The translations under genes were made by a program, and so were the position numbers. A stretch of 20,079 nt of DNA from a virus: positions 1-20,079 of IMG/VR virus record IMGVR_UViG_3300040751_000621, one strand, 5' to 3'. Of this stretch, positions 1 to 6,199 are shown one piece after another; positions within the stretch are counted from its first letter, which is position 1, and every line of letters begins with the position of its first letter. Below the pieces are notes generated by a model. It was not told the origin of the DNA. It did not search any database and saw only the letters and a program-made list of their open reading frames with translations.

Positions 1-66
1 ACAATTGTATCACAAGACGGAACAACAACAACTTTAGATATACCAGTTGGAACAGGAAGTTTCTAA
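1..66 (+). CDS. csgF: CsgF-like curli assembly protein, 3' end only
   Basis: Only the last 21 codons are present; the frame is open from base 1 to the TAA at 64-66. The visible tail contains DGTTTTLDIPVGTGSF, which resembles the C-terminal end of E. coli CsgF (a TSTIQV-type strand, then a short tail ending in F). In bacteria csgF lies directly upstream of csgG, and here the csgG start codon follows one base after the stop. CsgF is a periplasmic/outer-membrane accessory factor that caps the CsgG channel and helps anchor curli nucleation. The identification rests on a short C-terminal match plus gene order, so it is probable rather than certain. The rest of the gene and any csgE lie outside the window. 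Confidence 0.6.
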   Translation, partial: TIVSQDGTTTTLDIPVGTGSF

Positions 67-978
67 ATGAAAAACGTAGGATTACTAGGACTAGTCATAG
101 TCTTGTTCACCAGTGGGTGTGCAAGTATTCCTTCTATGCAAGACACTTGTGATTCTACAGTTATGCAACGTGTAGGTTCATGTATTGAAGATGCGGAGGT
201 TGTAAAGATACCGACCTATCAAGAACTTACAGACTTACCACCTGCTGAGACAATGCCGATTGTTGCAGTGTATGGTTTTCTAGATAAGACAGGACAAAGG
301 AAGAGAATGGACGGAGTTGCATCATTCTCAACTGCAGTGACCCAAGGTGCAGAAGCATTCTTAATTGATGCACTTAAAACTGCTGGAAAGGGTAAATGGT
401 TTAGAGTAGTAGAGAGAACAAATTTAGATGCACTTGTAAGAGAGAGACAAATCATACGAAGTGCAAGAGAAGACTTTGCAAATCAAGAAGGTAATGAAGA
501 TACCCCAACAGGAATCCAACCTCTCTTATTTGCTGGTATCCTACTTGACGGTGGGATAGTTGGTTATGACACTAACATTGAAAGTGGTGGACGAGGTGCA
601 AGAACACTTGGCATCGGTGCATCAAACTCCTATAGGAGAGATGTGGTGACTGTAAGTTTGAGAGGAATCTCAACACTTACAGGAGAGATTTTATTAAATG
701 TCCAAACTAAGAAGACGATTCTTAGCACGGGTGGTGGATATGATGTGTTCAAGTTTGTGGATATGGATACACAACTTGTTGAAGTAGAAGATGGTGTAGC
801 ATCAAATGAAGGAGTCACGAAAGCGACTCGTTCTGCAATTGAACTTGCTGTCTTAGAATTAATATACCAAGGACACGATAGAGGTTTTTGGGAAATAACA
901 GGTGGACATCGTCACCCCCATGGAACTCATGGGAGAAACGAACTTCACGATATAGAGGAAAAAACAAATGAAGAATAA
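67..978 (+). CDS. csgG: CsgG-family outer-membrane curli secretion channel lipoprotein
   Basis: This 303-residue protein starts with a lipoprotein signal peptide whose lipobox is TSGC with Cys18; the next residues are Ala-Ser, so outer-membrane sorting is expected. The mature part follows E. coli CsgG closely: LPPAETMPIVAVYGFLDKTG (residues 57-76), FSTAVTQGAEAF from residue 87, an IIRSARE segment, GGIVGYDTNIESGGRGAR, TGEILLNVQTKKTILS, and a C-terminal DRGFWE. CsgG forms a nonameric beta-barrel that exports unfolded curlin subunits across the outer membrane. In the constriction loop, E. coli Tyr51 and Asn55 align with Asp82 and Ser86, while Phe56 is kept as Phe87. The protein is slightly longer than E. 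coli CsgG, with a His-rich tail near residues 280-290. It overlaps the downstream curlin start by 11 bases, indicating translational coupling. Family assignment is very secure; the function of such a pore for a phage is not known from sequence. Confidence 0.95.
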   Translation: MKNVGLLGLVIVLFTSGCASIPSMQDTCDSTVMQRVGSCIEDAEVVKIPTYQELTDLPPAETMPIVAVYGFLDKTGQRKRMDGVASFSTAVTQGAEAFLIDALKTAGKGKWFRVVERTNLDALVRERQIIRSAREDFANQEGNEDTPTGIQPLLFAGILLDGGIVGYDTNIESGGRGARTLGIGASNSYRRDVVTVSLRGISTLTGEILLNVQTKKTILSTGGGYDVFKFVDMDTQLVEVEDGVASNEGVTKATRSAIELAVLELIYQGHDRGFWEITGGHRHPHGTHGRNELHDIEEKTNEE

Positions 979-1696
979 ACTTCTTTTATTATGTTTATCA
1001 TTAGGGTTAACTGGTTTCGTATCTGCAGCTGCAGATGATAACGAGATTTGGATACAACAGTCAGGTGACAATTTAACTTTAAACATAACTCAAAAAGGTT
1101 ATGCAAACAAAGTTGGTGGAGATGATTTCTCAAGTTCATCAATTGATATGATTTTGACTGGTGCAACCAATAGTTTAACACTATTACAGGACGGGGACTC
1201 AAACAAATTATACGGGCCATTCATTGCAGATAATGCCACAGTAAACTTAACTTTTACTGGTGACTCTAACTCAATGGACTGGAATGTAGGATATGTTGGT
1301 AGTGCTGATTATTTAAATATGTTAGGAACTGTGACAGGTTCATCTAACACATTTGACATTGATGTTGGATATGATGCATCTGCAGAATATCTTAACTGGG
1401 ATTTAGCACTTACTGGTTCATCAAACGTATTCACTACTAAAATAGATAGTGACAATGCAGTTTGGAACTGGACTGTGACAGGTTCATCAAATGATATCAA
1501 CACAATCCAAGCAGATGCATCTGATAACAGTATCACTGCAGTCTTAACTGGTTCTACCAATGACATCGACATCATTCAGAAGAGTGGTTCAGATGCTGGT
1601 TGTCCAAATGGTTCATTGTGTAGTGGTATTATTGATGTGTCTTTCGTGACTTCTAATGCAGATATTGACATCGTTCAGAAAGACTCTAACGATTAA
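968..1696 (+). CDS. Curlin-like secreted repeat protein (first copy)
   Basis: This 242-residue protein has a Sec signal peptide (MKNKLLLLCLSLGLTGFVSA, cleavage near residues 20-22). Its mature part is rich in Asn, Ser, Thr and Asp. It contains LNITQKGYANK (38-48), which resembles the curlin repeat pattern with Gln, Gly and Asn at fixed spacing, then six TG-x-(S/T)-N units starting near residues 64, 97, 123, 149, 171 and 194. A spacing of 22-33 residues fits stacked beta-strand/turn repeats of curlin fibres. Two cysteines near the C-terminus (212 and 218, spacing CX5C) are unusual for a curlin. The start ATG has a GAGGAA ribosome site at 955-960 and lies inside the end of csgG, so export through that channel is the natural inference. 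Whether it is the major (CsgA) or nucleator (CsgB) type cannot be decided. Confidence 0.8.
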   Translation: MKNKLLLLCLSLGLTGFVSAAADDNEIWIQQSGDNLTLNITQKGYANKVGGDDFSSSSIDMILTGATNSLTLLQDGDSNKLYGPFIADNATVNLTFTGDSNSMDWNVGYVGSADYLNMLGTVTGSSNTFDIDVGYDASAEYLNWDLALTGSSNVFTTKIDSDNAVWNWTVTGSSNDINTIQADASDNSITAVLTGSTNDIDIIQKSGSDAGCPNGSLCSGIIDVSFVTSNADIDIVQKDSND

Positions 1697-2792
1697 TCTT
1701 TTACTTATTGGTTCACTTTCAGGTGAACCGATAGGTGAGATTATAGAACAATCGGGTTCAGCAGGACTTCAGAGAGACGGAGAGTCTTCTATTGTCAGTG
1801 CAGCTTATTTACCCGAAGTCTTGATGTATGATACAGCACAAACTCAGAATGGGAGAATGAAGATTGAGTTCAAAGGTGAAGAACGACTGGACTTAACAGA
1901 ACACTCCAAGGTTTGGATAGACGAGGTATATTACGACCCCGACCCTTCCAAATCCAAAATGGCTATACGAATGGCACAAGGCACCGCTCGATTTGCTTCG
2001 GGATTCGGTGGTAAGATAAAGAAAAGTAATATTAAAGTGTCGACCCCTACAGCACAGATTGCTGTGGTTGGAACAGATTTCACTACAAGTATTGATGAAA
2101 TCGGAAGGTCACTTGTTATACTTTTGCCTGATGAATTTGGTAATCCTTCGGGTAAGATTATAGTGAGTAATGCTGGTGGAAGTGTCACACTTGATGAAGC
2201 ATACCAAGCGACAATGGTGTCTACTTTTGATGATTCACCCACTAAACCAGTGACAGTGAGTGGAATAGATGCAAATATGATTGACAATATGTTTATTGTG
2301 AATCCACCCGAAGAGGTGCAAGAACAAGTTGCAGAAGAATCGTCTAACAACGAAAATGATAGCAGCAACATTCTAGACGTGGACTTTTTAGAGTTCAATG
2401 ATTTAGAAGAAGATTACTTTGAAGACGATGAGTTGGAATATACAGAACTCGACAGAGACTTATTAGATGTCGATTTCTTACAAGATTTACTAGATGTAGT
2501 TTTGGAGATTGACCGAAAGGTTGGTATCGATGCAGAAAGAAAGGCAGACCCTTTCGGAGTTGCAAGAATAGAAGGAACTGCGTTTGGGTTTGACAAGGAC
2601 ACTCAATACAATACAATTGTAGATAAGGGTCTTGGTCAAATTTGGTTCTACAGGGAAGTTCAAGGAGTTATCTCCATTAAACTTCCAATCTATGCACAAG
2701 CAACGATTAGAACCACTACAGACGAAAAAGGTTCACTAATTAAAGTGGGTGATGGTTCGTCTATAAATATTACCATTACACAAACAAACTAG
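1656..2792 (+). CDS. Secreted FecR-domain protein
   Basis: This 378-residue protein has an N-terminal signal peptide: basic residues R8/K9, hydrophobic INLLLIGSL, possible cleavage near residues 23-24. Residues ~45-180 form a FecR-type domain, with TPTAQIAVVGTDF at 130-142 matching the family's T-P-x-A-x-x-x-V-x-G-T-x-F core. Residues ~225-285 are a strongly acidic linker rich in Asp, Glu and Leu (EFNDLEEDYFEDDELEY), followed by a beta-rich C-terminal domain. FecR domains of this kind are periplasmic or surface modules and often lie beside signalling proteins. The start used is the ATG at 1656, which overlaps the curlin gene by 41 bases and has no clear ribosome site; no later ATG would keep the signal peptide. 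It sits between two curlin genes and upstream of the CHASE2 cyclase, so a role in sensing or anchoring the fibre is plausible but unproven. Confidence 0.75.
   Translation: MQILTSFRKTLTINLLLIGSLSGEPIGEIIEQSGSAGLQRDGESSIVSAAYLPEVLMYDTAQTQNGRMKIEFKGEERLDLTEHSKVWIDEVYYDPDPSKSKMAIRMAQGTARFASGFGGKIKKSNIKVSTPTAQIAVVGTDFTTSIDEIGRSLVILLPDEFGNPSGKIIVSNAGGSVTLDEAYQATMVSTFDDSPTKPVTVSGIDANMIDNMFIVNPPEEVQEQVAEESSNNENDSSNILDVDFLEFNDLEEDYFEDDELEYTELDRDLLDVDFLQDLLDVVLEIDRKVGIDAERKADPFGVARIEGTAFGFDKDTQYNTIVDKGLGQIWFYREVQGVISIKLPIYAQATIRTTTDEKGSLIKVGDGSSINITITQTN
2762..2769 (+). promoter_or_regulatory. Possible T4 late-type promoter TATAAATA inside the FecR gene
   Basis: An exact TATAAATA octamer, the T4 late promoter core, lies 33 bases before the next ATG (2802) and reads towards the small membrane gene and the second curlin. 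It lies within coding sequence in an AT-rich genome, so chance occurrence is possible. Confidence 0.3.
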
Positions 2793-2801
2793 GAGAATTA
2801 T

Positions 2802-2951
2802 ATGAATAGTATGTTAGAAAAACTTCGTAATTGGCACGAATTTCAGTTAACTGGATTTCAAGATGCGATGAGACTAGACGATTACCATATGTTATGGTTA
2901 TCATTCAGTAAAGGAGTAGTATTTACATTATTATTTTTATGGTTAGTATAG
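2802..2951 (+). CDS. Small single-pass membrane protein, 49 residues
   Basis: An open frame of 49 codons begins with ATG at 2802, preceded by a good ribosome site (AGGAG at 2791-2795). The N-terminal half is charged and amphipathic (MNSMLEKLRNWHEFQ). The C-terminal third is hydrophobic (GVVFTLLFLWLV) and would make one inner-membrane helix ending at the C-terminus. It fills the space between the FecR gene and the second curlin with no overlap. No family is recognised. Tail-anchored small proteins of this kind can modify a membrane partner, and the nearby cyclase is one candidate; that is speculation. Confidence 0.65.
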   Translation: MNSMLEKLRNWHEFQLTGFQDAMRLDDYHMLWLSFSKGVVFTLLFLWLV

Positions 2952-2956
2952 ATTAA

Positions 2957-3625
2957 ATGAAAGATACCACACAGCACATTGCAGTTCTATTTTTACTTTC
3001 CTTAATGGGACTGGGGTGGACTAGTGTGGCATCTGCTGGAGATAACCACGTCCACGTTGAACAAGTATCAAGTGGAGATGTGGAACTCAACATAACACAA
3101 AAAGGTTATGATAATGAAATTAAGTTTTCATTTGCACATAGTGGAAACACATTCAATTTATTACAAACAGGAAATGGAAACTCTATTTCTTGGGTCTCTT
3201 ACTGGGGGCCAGGAAAGTCTTGGGGTGGTGACGTAGACGGGACTAACAACACCGAGAATGTATCACAAACAGGTGGTGCAACATATGGTAGACACATATG
3301 GGGAAATAGCAATACAGTAGACATATATCAAAACGGAAGTCACACACATAACATAGACATTCACTCAAATTCAGTAGACCACGAAATACACCAGTCGGGT
3401 AGTGGTTCACACTATGCACACACTTACTACTATGGAAGTGCAACTGGTTCAGATAGTAGTATCATGCAGAAGGGTTCGGGAAATCATAATGCACAAATTA
3501 CACTACAGGGAAACTATCCTACAACACTAAATCTTTTACAAGATAGTTCAACAAACTTAACATATACACTCACCCAAAATTGTGCAACAGTAGGTGGTTG
3601 TTCGGTATCGGTCACTCAACAATGA
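2957..3625 (+). CDS. Curlin-like secreted repeat protein (second copy)
   Basis: This 222-residue protein has a Sec signal peptide ending in SVASA (cleavage after residue 27). Near the N-terminus it carries ELNITQKGYDNEIKF, which matches LNITQKGYANK in the first curlin-like protein. Curlin-type units with Gln, Gly and Asn follow (LLQTGNGNSI, VSQTGGATYG, IYQNGSHTHNI, IHQSGSGSHYAH, IMQKGSGNHNAQI). This Q-x-G pattern is closer to classical CsgA/CsgB repeats than in the first copy. The middle is rich in His and Tyr. It ends in a CX5C pair (Cys209, Cys215) followed by SVSVTQQ, a tail layout shared with the first copy. It is a probable substrate of the upstream CsgG channel. The stop overlaps the next start (ATGA). 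Confidence 0.82.
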   Translation: MKDTTQHIAVLFLLSLMGLGWTSVASAGDNHVHVEQVSSGDVELNITQKGYDNEIKFSFAHSGNTFNLLQTGNGNSISWVSYWGPGKSWGGDVDGTNNTENVSQTGGATYGRHIWGNSNTVDIYQNGSHTHNIDIHSNSVDHEIHQSGSGSHYAHTYYYGSATGSDSSIMQKGSGNHNAQITLQGNYPTTLNLLQDSSTNLTYTLTQNCATVGGCSVSVTQQ

Positions 3626-3840
3626 ATTCAGAATGTCCCCAACCTATCGAGTGGGACGATGAACTCGAATCATCAGAACTTGAATTAGGAGATGTCGAAG
3701 CTGCATCTGATTTCGTATGGCAAGTTCTCTTCCTTACACCAATAGAGTTGGTCTACATAGGATTCACAATGACAGTCCTTGCAACATATGGACTTTCTAT
3801 TTACTATATCTATAAACGAATACAAAAGAAATTCTCATAA
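3622..3840 (+). CDS. Acidic single-pass membrane protein, 72 residues
   Basis: The start is the ATG at 3622 inside an ATGA overlap with the curlin stop; an upstream in-frame ATG at 3580 lies within the curlin gene and is less likely. The first ~35 residues are highly acidic (EWDDELESSELELGDVEA). A hydrophobic stretch follows (~residues 40-62, including VYIGFTMTVLATYGLSIYYI), then a basic tail (KRIQKKFS), which predicts a membrane helix with the basic end in the cytoplasm. The stop overlaps the cyclase start in TAATG, so the two proteins are probably made in fixed ratio. No family is recognised. A partner or inhibitor of the cyclase is an inference from the coupling alone. Confidence 0.7.
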   Translation: MNSECPQPIEWDDELESSELELGDVEAASDFVWQVLFLTPIELVYIGFTMTVLATYGLSIYYIYKRIQKKFS

Positions 3841-5678
3841 TGTATAATTGGAAAACAGTCCTAATCACGATTGGTGTATTTGTAGGACTTAAAATTTGGT
3901 CTCCTTACTTAGTAGAGAATATTAAGTGGTCTTACTTTGATGTTCTTCATCAGAGTCAGGAGAAAGTTCAGGTTGATGACATTGTCTTAGTAGACATAGA
4001 CGAGAAGTCACTTGAAGTGTTTGGACAGTATCCTATCAAACGTAGTATCTATAGGGATATCCTGCTTGACACTCATTACACTAACACACATGTTTTCACT
4101 CAACTCTTCAATCAACCTGATAGAAATCAGGGAGAAGATGAAATCTTTGCAGAAGGGTTAGTCAACAGATTATCAATTCTATCAGCTGCACCTACCATTC
4201 AAAAGAACACTGGTTCTGCACCCTTTGTAGGAAACTCTACCTTTGGGGGTGGAAAGGCAACAGACCACCTATGGAACTTCTCAGGAATTTCAAGTCCTAT
4301 CAGGATACTTCAGGACAATACTTACGGAGTTGGGGTCACTGTTGCAACACCTAGTGTTAGTGGAACACCAAACTTTGATGGGACGACAAGGTCTATTCCT
4401 TTAATCATAACTGCAAACGAACAGGTGTATCCGTCTCTTGCACTGGAAACACTTCGTGCATTAAAAGACCAACCTTCGTATCAAACTAAAATTACAGAAG
4501 TCGGAGTAGAGTGGGTAAGAATGGGTAGAGACAAACCTATCACCACCACTCCAACGAGTGATGTTATGGTGACCTATTGGAATGAGTTCCAACGGGTTTC
4601 TGCTGTCGACTTACCTAATCTAAATCTTACTAATAAAATTCTGATATGGGGTTTGACTGCAGAGGGATTGAATAATCCAGTTTCAACTCCAGTGGGTGTA
4701 TTGTATCCTCACGAAGTGCAAGCGAACCATATCCAAACCGTTTTGTCAGGAGTTCAAATACAACAATCCTACTATCTTGAATTGCTTGAGATTGTTCTTC
4801 TGTTGACAGTTCTTGTATTGATACTGGTGATGGTTTACAAACTTCCCACAGTTCTTTCGGGGATAGTGAGTCTAACACTTGTAGGACTTCAAATCTTCGG
4901 GAGTTATTATATTTGGACTTCAGAGCTCGTTCTTTTCGATACCTTCTTTTCATCAATTGCCTCCTTGATTGTTTTTGGTCATGCCTCTTTCAATCAATAC
5001 TATACAACCTACCAACTCAAAGAAGAAATCAAGAAGCAGTTCCAAAAGTATTTATCTCCCGACATGGTTGACCAACTTGCAGAGAATCCCGATTTACTTA
5101 AACTAGGTGGAGATAGAAAAGAACTTACATTCATGTTCATGGACATATGCGGATTCACCCCCATAAGCGAACACTATATGAAACAGGACGACCCCGAAGG
5201 ATTAGTAGAATTGATTAACAAATTTCTTGACATGCAAACAAAGATAATCCTAAATAATAATGGAACAATTGACAAATACATGGGTGATTGTATTATGAGT
5301 TTTTGGAATGCACCTTTAGATTGTCCCGACCATGCTGAAATGGCAGTAAAGTCTGCAATAGAAATTTTAGAGGCAACCAAGGAACTCAATGAAGAACTCA
5401 AACCGCTTAATCTTCCACCCATTAACGTGGGTATTGGGATTAACACTGGTGAGTGCATCGTTGGAAACATGGGGTCAGAACTTAGATTTGACTATTCCGT
5501 CATTGGAGACGCCGTCAATCTCGGTGCTAGACTCGAGGGACAAACAAGAAATTATGATGGGGTGGACGTGTTGTTGGGAGAAGCAACATATCGACAATGT
5601 CCGTCTAGAGCATTCACTGAAGTCGACAGAATTCTTGTCAAAGGAAAAACCGAACCCGTTACAGTTTACACTATCTGA
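3840..5678 (+). CDS. CHASE2-domain class III adenylate/guanylate cyclase
   Basis: This 612-residue membrane enzyme would make cAMP (or cGMP) from the nucleoside triphosphate. Order: an N-terminal membrane helix (~6-24), an extracytoplasmic CHASE2 sensor (~25-305), about three membrane helices (~311-395), a short linker (LKEEIKKQFQKYLSPDMVDQL), then the catalytic domain (~425-612). All catalytic positions are present: metal-binding Asp435 (FMDICGFT) and Asp483 (DKYMGD), substrate Lys479, Ser553 in YSVIGDAVN (the Thr/Ser type seen in class IIIb cyclases), and transition-state Asn560 and Arg564 (VNLGARLE). The enzyme therefore looks active, and its length is normal for bacterial CHASE2 cyclases. 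CHASE2 domains sense unknown extracytoplasmic signals. It lies downstream of the FecR and curlin genes and is translationally coupled to the preceding small membrane protein. Adenylate versus guanylate specificity is not certain from sequence alone. Confidence 0.93.
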   Translation: MYNWKTVLITIGVFVGLKIWSPYLVENIKWSYFDVLHQSQEKVQVDDIVLVDIDEKSLEVFGQYPIKRSIYRDILLDTHYTNTHVFTQLFNQPDRNQGEDEIFAEGLVNRLSILSAAPTIQKNTGSAPFVGNSTFGGGKATDHLWNFSGISSPIRILQDNTYGVGVTVATPSVSGTPNFDGTTRSIPLIITANEQVYPSLALETLRALKDQPSYQTKITEVGVEWVRMGRDKPITTTPTSDVMVTYWNEFQRVSAVDLPNLNLTNKILIWGLTAEGLNNPVSTPVGVLYPHEVQANHIQTVLSGVQIQQSYYLELLEIVLLLTVLVLILVMVYKLPTVLSGIVSLTLVGLQIFGSYYIWTSELVLFDTFFSSIASLIVFGHASFNQYYTTYQLKEEIKKQFQKYLSPDMVDQLAENPDLLKLGGDRKELTFMFMDICGFTPISEHYMKQDDPEGLVELINKFLDMQTKIILNNNGTIDKYMGDCIMSFWNAPLDCPDHAEMAVKSAIEILEATKELNEELKPLNLPPINVGIGINTGECIVGNMGSELRFDYSVIGDAVNLGARLEGQTRNYDGVDVLLGEATYRQCPSRAFTEVDRILVKGKTEPVTVYTI

Positions 5679-5982
5679 AGAACCTAGTAATCTTCAGTGG
5701 ACTACATTTATAACACTTCAACTTGCAGATATCTATACCACATATCGTGGTCTCAAATATGATTGTGTCAAAGAACTAAATCCTTTTCTTGGTGAATCAC
5801 CTTCAGTTCCACAAATGTTTGCATTTAAGACTGCAGTTTTCATTCCTGCTATAAAGTCAGATATTAAAAATGAGAGGATAACACCATACGACATGAATCA
5901 GATGAACTTCTTAATGTCTATGGTGATTGCAAGTAATCTTGATGTATTGAAAGATGCAAAAGAAAGATGCAGAAAATTCTAA
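5635..5982 (+). CDS. DUF5658-like small integral membrane protein; start uncertain
   Basis: The protein-like part is SNLQWTTFITLQLADIYTTY and what follows: a conserved-looking D-x-x-T-T motif, KELNPFLGE, then two further hydrophobic stretches (FAFKTAVFIPAI and NFLMSMVIASNL). This arrangement of short helices with a central E-x-N-P resembles DUF5658-type membrane proteins. The start is unclear. The frame stays open back to an ATG at 5389, which would overlap the cyclase by 290 bases and include a signal-like segment that is probably coincidence. ATGs at 5554 and 5557 and a TTG at 5635 are alternatives; I give 5635 as the one with least overlap. None has a strong ribosome site. It ends the accessory block. 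Confidence 0.6.
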   Translation: MSKEKPNPLQFTLSEEPSNLQWTTFITLQLADIYTTYRGLKYDCVKELNPFLGESPSVPQMFAFKTAVFIPAIKSDIKNERITPYDMNQMNFLMSMVIASNLDVLKDAKERCRKF

Positions 5983-5989
5983 AAACCCC

Positions 5990-6017
5990 TTGAAATTTTA
6001 GAAAAAACCCATATAAT
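5990..6017 (+). promoter_or_regulatory. Sigma70-like promoter P1 upstream of hsp20
   Basis: TTGAAA (5990-5995) and a perfect TATAAT (6012-6017) are separated by 16 bases. The -35 is preceded by AAAAACCCC directly after the stop codon of the previous gene, a layout repeated at three other promoters in this window. Confidence 0.75.
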
Positions 6018-6030
6018 AGTAGTATGGTGT

Positions 6031-6038
6031 TATAAATA
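6031..6038 (+). promoter_or_regulatory. T4 late-type promoter TATAAATA upstream of hsp20
   Basis: An exact T4 late promoter core lies in intergenic DNA. Transcription from it would begin near 6045, just at the 5' edge of the foldable leader. Together with P1 it suggests both early/middle and late expression of hsp20. Confidence 0.55.
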
Positions 6039-6047
6039 CCATTGTTA

Positions 6048-6135
6048 GAGAACTTCAAAAGAGCTCGGATTTGGAACTTGGATTGGGCAACGCCGACATC
6101 AAGTGACCCCATTTCTTCAAAAGAGCTCGGTTCTC
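6048..6135 (+). ncRNA. Putative structured RNA / leader of hsp20
   Basis: This stretch is visibly GC-richer than its surroundings. GAGAAC (6048-6053) and GAGCTC (6061-6066) pair with GAGCTC (6123-6128) and GTTCTC (6130-6135), giving a 12-bp closing stem with a 7-base bulge on one side and one base on the other. Inside it, CTTG-AT (6077-6083) pairs with ATCAAG (6098-6103) around a small GGC/GCC hairpin. No consensus of a riboswitch known to me is recognisable. No ORF with a start codon and ribosome site covers it. It could be a regulatory 5' leader, a small RNA, or a decayed gene fragment. Confidence 0.4.
6053..6130 (+). repeat. Pair of 16-base direct repeats in the hsp20 leader
   Basis: CTTCAAAAGAGCTCGG occurs exactly at 6053-6068 and again at 6115-6130, 62 bases apart. 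The GAGCTC inside each copy is a palindrome, so the copies can also pair with one another in RNA. Confidence 0.85.
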
Positions 6136-6199
6136 GAACATTAATGCAATGCTCATTAGAGGTTGCACATTATAAACTTGCTTAATAAAGGAGAAAACT

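Noticed and set aside
1130-1696. DNA-level tandem repeats or CRISPR-like array in the first curlin gene
   Set aside because: The repeated GGTTCATC-type segments are the coding sequence of the TGSSN protein repeats, with uneven spacing and variable sequence. No CRISPR array is present in the window.
1931-2398. Antisense open frame of 155 codons opposite the FecR gene
   Set aside because: It is a low-complexity Ser/Thr/Leu-rich mirror of a conserved + strand gene with no ribosome site. All real genes run on the + strand. The other minus-strand frames were rejected for the same reason.
3580-3621. Earlier ATG for the acidic membrane protein
   Set aside because: It lies inside the conserved CX5C end of the second curlin, while ATG 3622 gives a normal ATGA overlap.
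5389-5634. Long upstream extension of the DUF5658-like frame with a signal-peptide-like start
   Set aside because: It would overlap the conserved cyclase catalytic domain by 290 bases, and the frame's composition follows the constraints of the cyclase frame. The signal-like stretch is probably chance.
6040-6199. tRNA, tmRNA or glutamine riboswitch
   Set aside because: No cloverleaf, T-loop or CCA end and no glnA-type GGAAGTAGG core can be found. A frame ending in two stops before hsp20 looks slightly like a tmRNA tag, but the acceptor parts are missing.
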